From contig JAKNDB010000110.1 in the NCBI GenBank assembly GCA_024305405.1, forward strand, positions 4,319,112-4,383,111: DNA of 64,000 bases, in the 5' to 3' direction. Below, in pieces: positions 63,392 to 64,000 of this stretch. This stretch comes from Dirofilaria immitis. Taxonomy: Eukaryota > Nematoda > Chromadorea > Rhabditida > Onchocercidae. Each line of letters begins with the position of its first letter. The first letter of the stretch is position 1. A program made the position numbers and the translations under genes. The notes under the pieces are model-generated. The model ran no database searches. It was not told the DNA's origin and saw only the letters and a list, made by a program, of their open reading frames with translations.

Positions 63392-64000
63392 ACAGTATAT
63401 AAGAAAATATGCAATATTTTTATTTTATAGTATATAAAAATATGTTAAATAATTATTTTATAGTATATAAGAAAATATGTTAAAATTTTATTTTATAGTA
63501 TATGAGAAAATATTGCATATGTAATATTTTTATCTTATAATATATAAGAAAATATGTAATAATTTTGTTTTTTGTTATGTAACAAAATATGTAATAATTT
63601 TATTTTCCAGTACATAAGAAAATATGCAACATATTTATTGTCTGATATATAAGAAAATATGTAATGTTTTTATTTTATAGTAAGAAAACATTGCATATGT
63701 AATATTTTTATTATCCAGTATATAAAAATATGAAATATTTTTATTTTATAGTATATAAGAAAATATGTTACTTTTATTTTCTAGTATATAAGAAAATATG
63801 TTAAATTTTTATTTTATAGTATATAAGAAAATAAGTTAAATTTTTATTTCATAGCATATAAGAAAATATTGCATATGTAATATTTTTGTTTTATACTATA
63901 TAAGAAAATGTGTAATATTTTTATTCTATAGTATATAAGATATATGCGTATATTTTTATCTATACTAATAAATATTTTCTCTCCCTATATATATTTTTTT
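63392..64000 (+). repeat. AT-rich satellite, forward block, runs off window
   Basis: Same unit as 59430-59830 (TTTTATTTTATAGTATATAA, GAAAATATGTTAAA), ending in the TAATAAATATTTTCTCTC linker also seen at 59838. So the block order satellite then linker is repeated about 4 kb apart. Confidence 0.92.

Noticed and set aside
1..64000. CRISPR arrays, tRNA, rRNA or a phage-defence type system
   Set aside because: No spaced direct repeats, cloverleaf or rRNA sequence seen; the genome is animal, with introns throughout.

Overview
The window looks like nuclear DNA of a nematode, probably a spirurid or filarial worm. Nematode rests on short introns with TTTTCAG-type acceptors, likely trans-splice acceptors just before start codons, and protein matches closest in style to worm orthologues. 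Filarial is an inference from the AT-rich composition and the BEL/Pao element. No bacterial operons, rRNA, tRNA or CRISPR arrays were seen.

Region 1-32 kb is gene-bearing. It holds a ZDHHC16-like palmitoyltransferase (+), a CUB plus C-type-lectin membrane protein (-), nicastrin (+), an unidentified secreted or membrane protein (-), a long gene-poor stretch at 18.5-24.4 kb with one MITE-like inverted-repeat element, an unidentified multi-pass membrane protein (-), ARPC4 (+) and EMC7 (+). Region 34-42 kb carries two DNA-repair genes on the minus strand, XPC/RAD4 followed by ALKBH1. A small membrane-anchor exon lies upstream of ALKBH1 and is in frame with it. The cell roles are therefore housekeeping: gamma-secretase, ER membrane protein insertion, branched-actin nucleation, protein palmitoylation, nucleotide excision repair and nucleic-acid demethylation.

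Region 42-57 kb is gene-poor and rearranged. It has a decayed C2H2 zinc-finger relic, two inverted copies of a small unidentified three-exon gene (one open, one decayed), a second inverted repeat, a tandem duplication, and three degenerate copies of an exon-like cassette. Region 57-64 kb is a CA-rich microsatellite followed by AT-rich satellite blocks in both orientations. They surround a truncated BEL/Pao-type LTR element whose 3' end sequence is repeated inside the satellite.

The most striking pattern across the window is a set of one-base frame breaks inside otherwise well-conserved exons with intact splice sites. Nicastrin has at least four, and ZDHHC16, XPC and an unknown gene near 50.7 kb have one each. 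Most sit in short homopolymers, which points to consensus errors rather than gene death, but this cannot be settled from the sequence alone. I did not find a convincing wholly new biological system. The best leads are the ALKBH1 anchor fusion, the inverted small-gene pair, the repeated exon cassette, and the satellite/retroelement mosaic.
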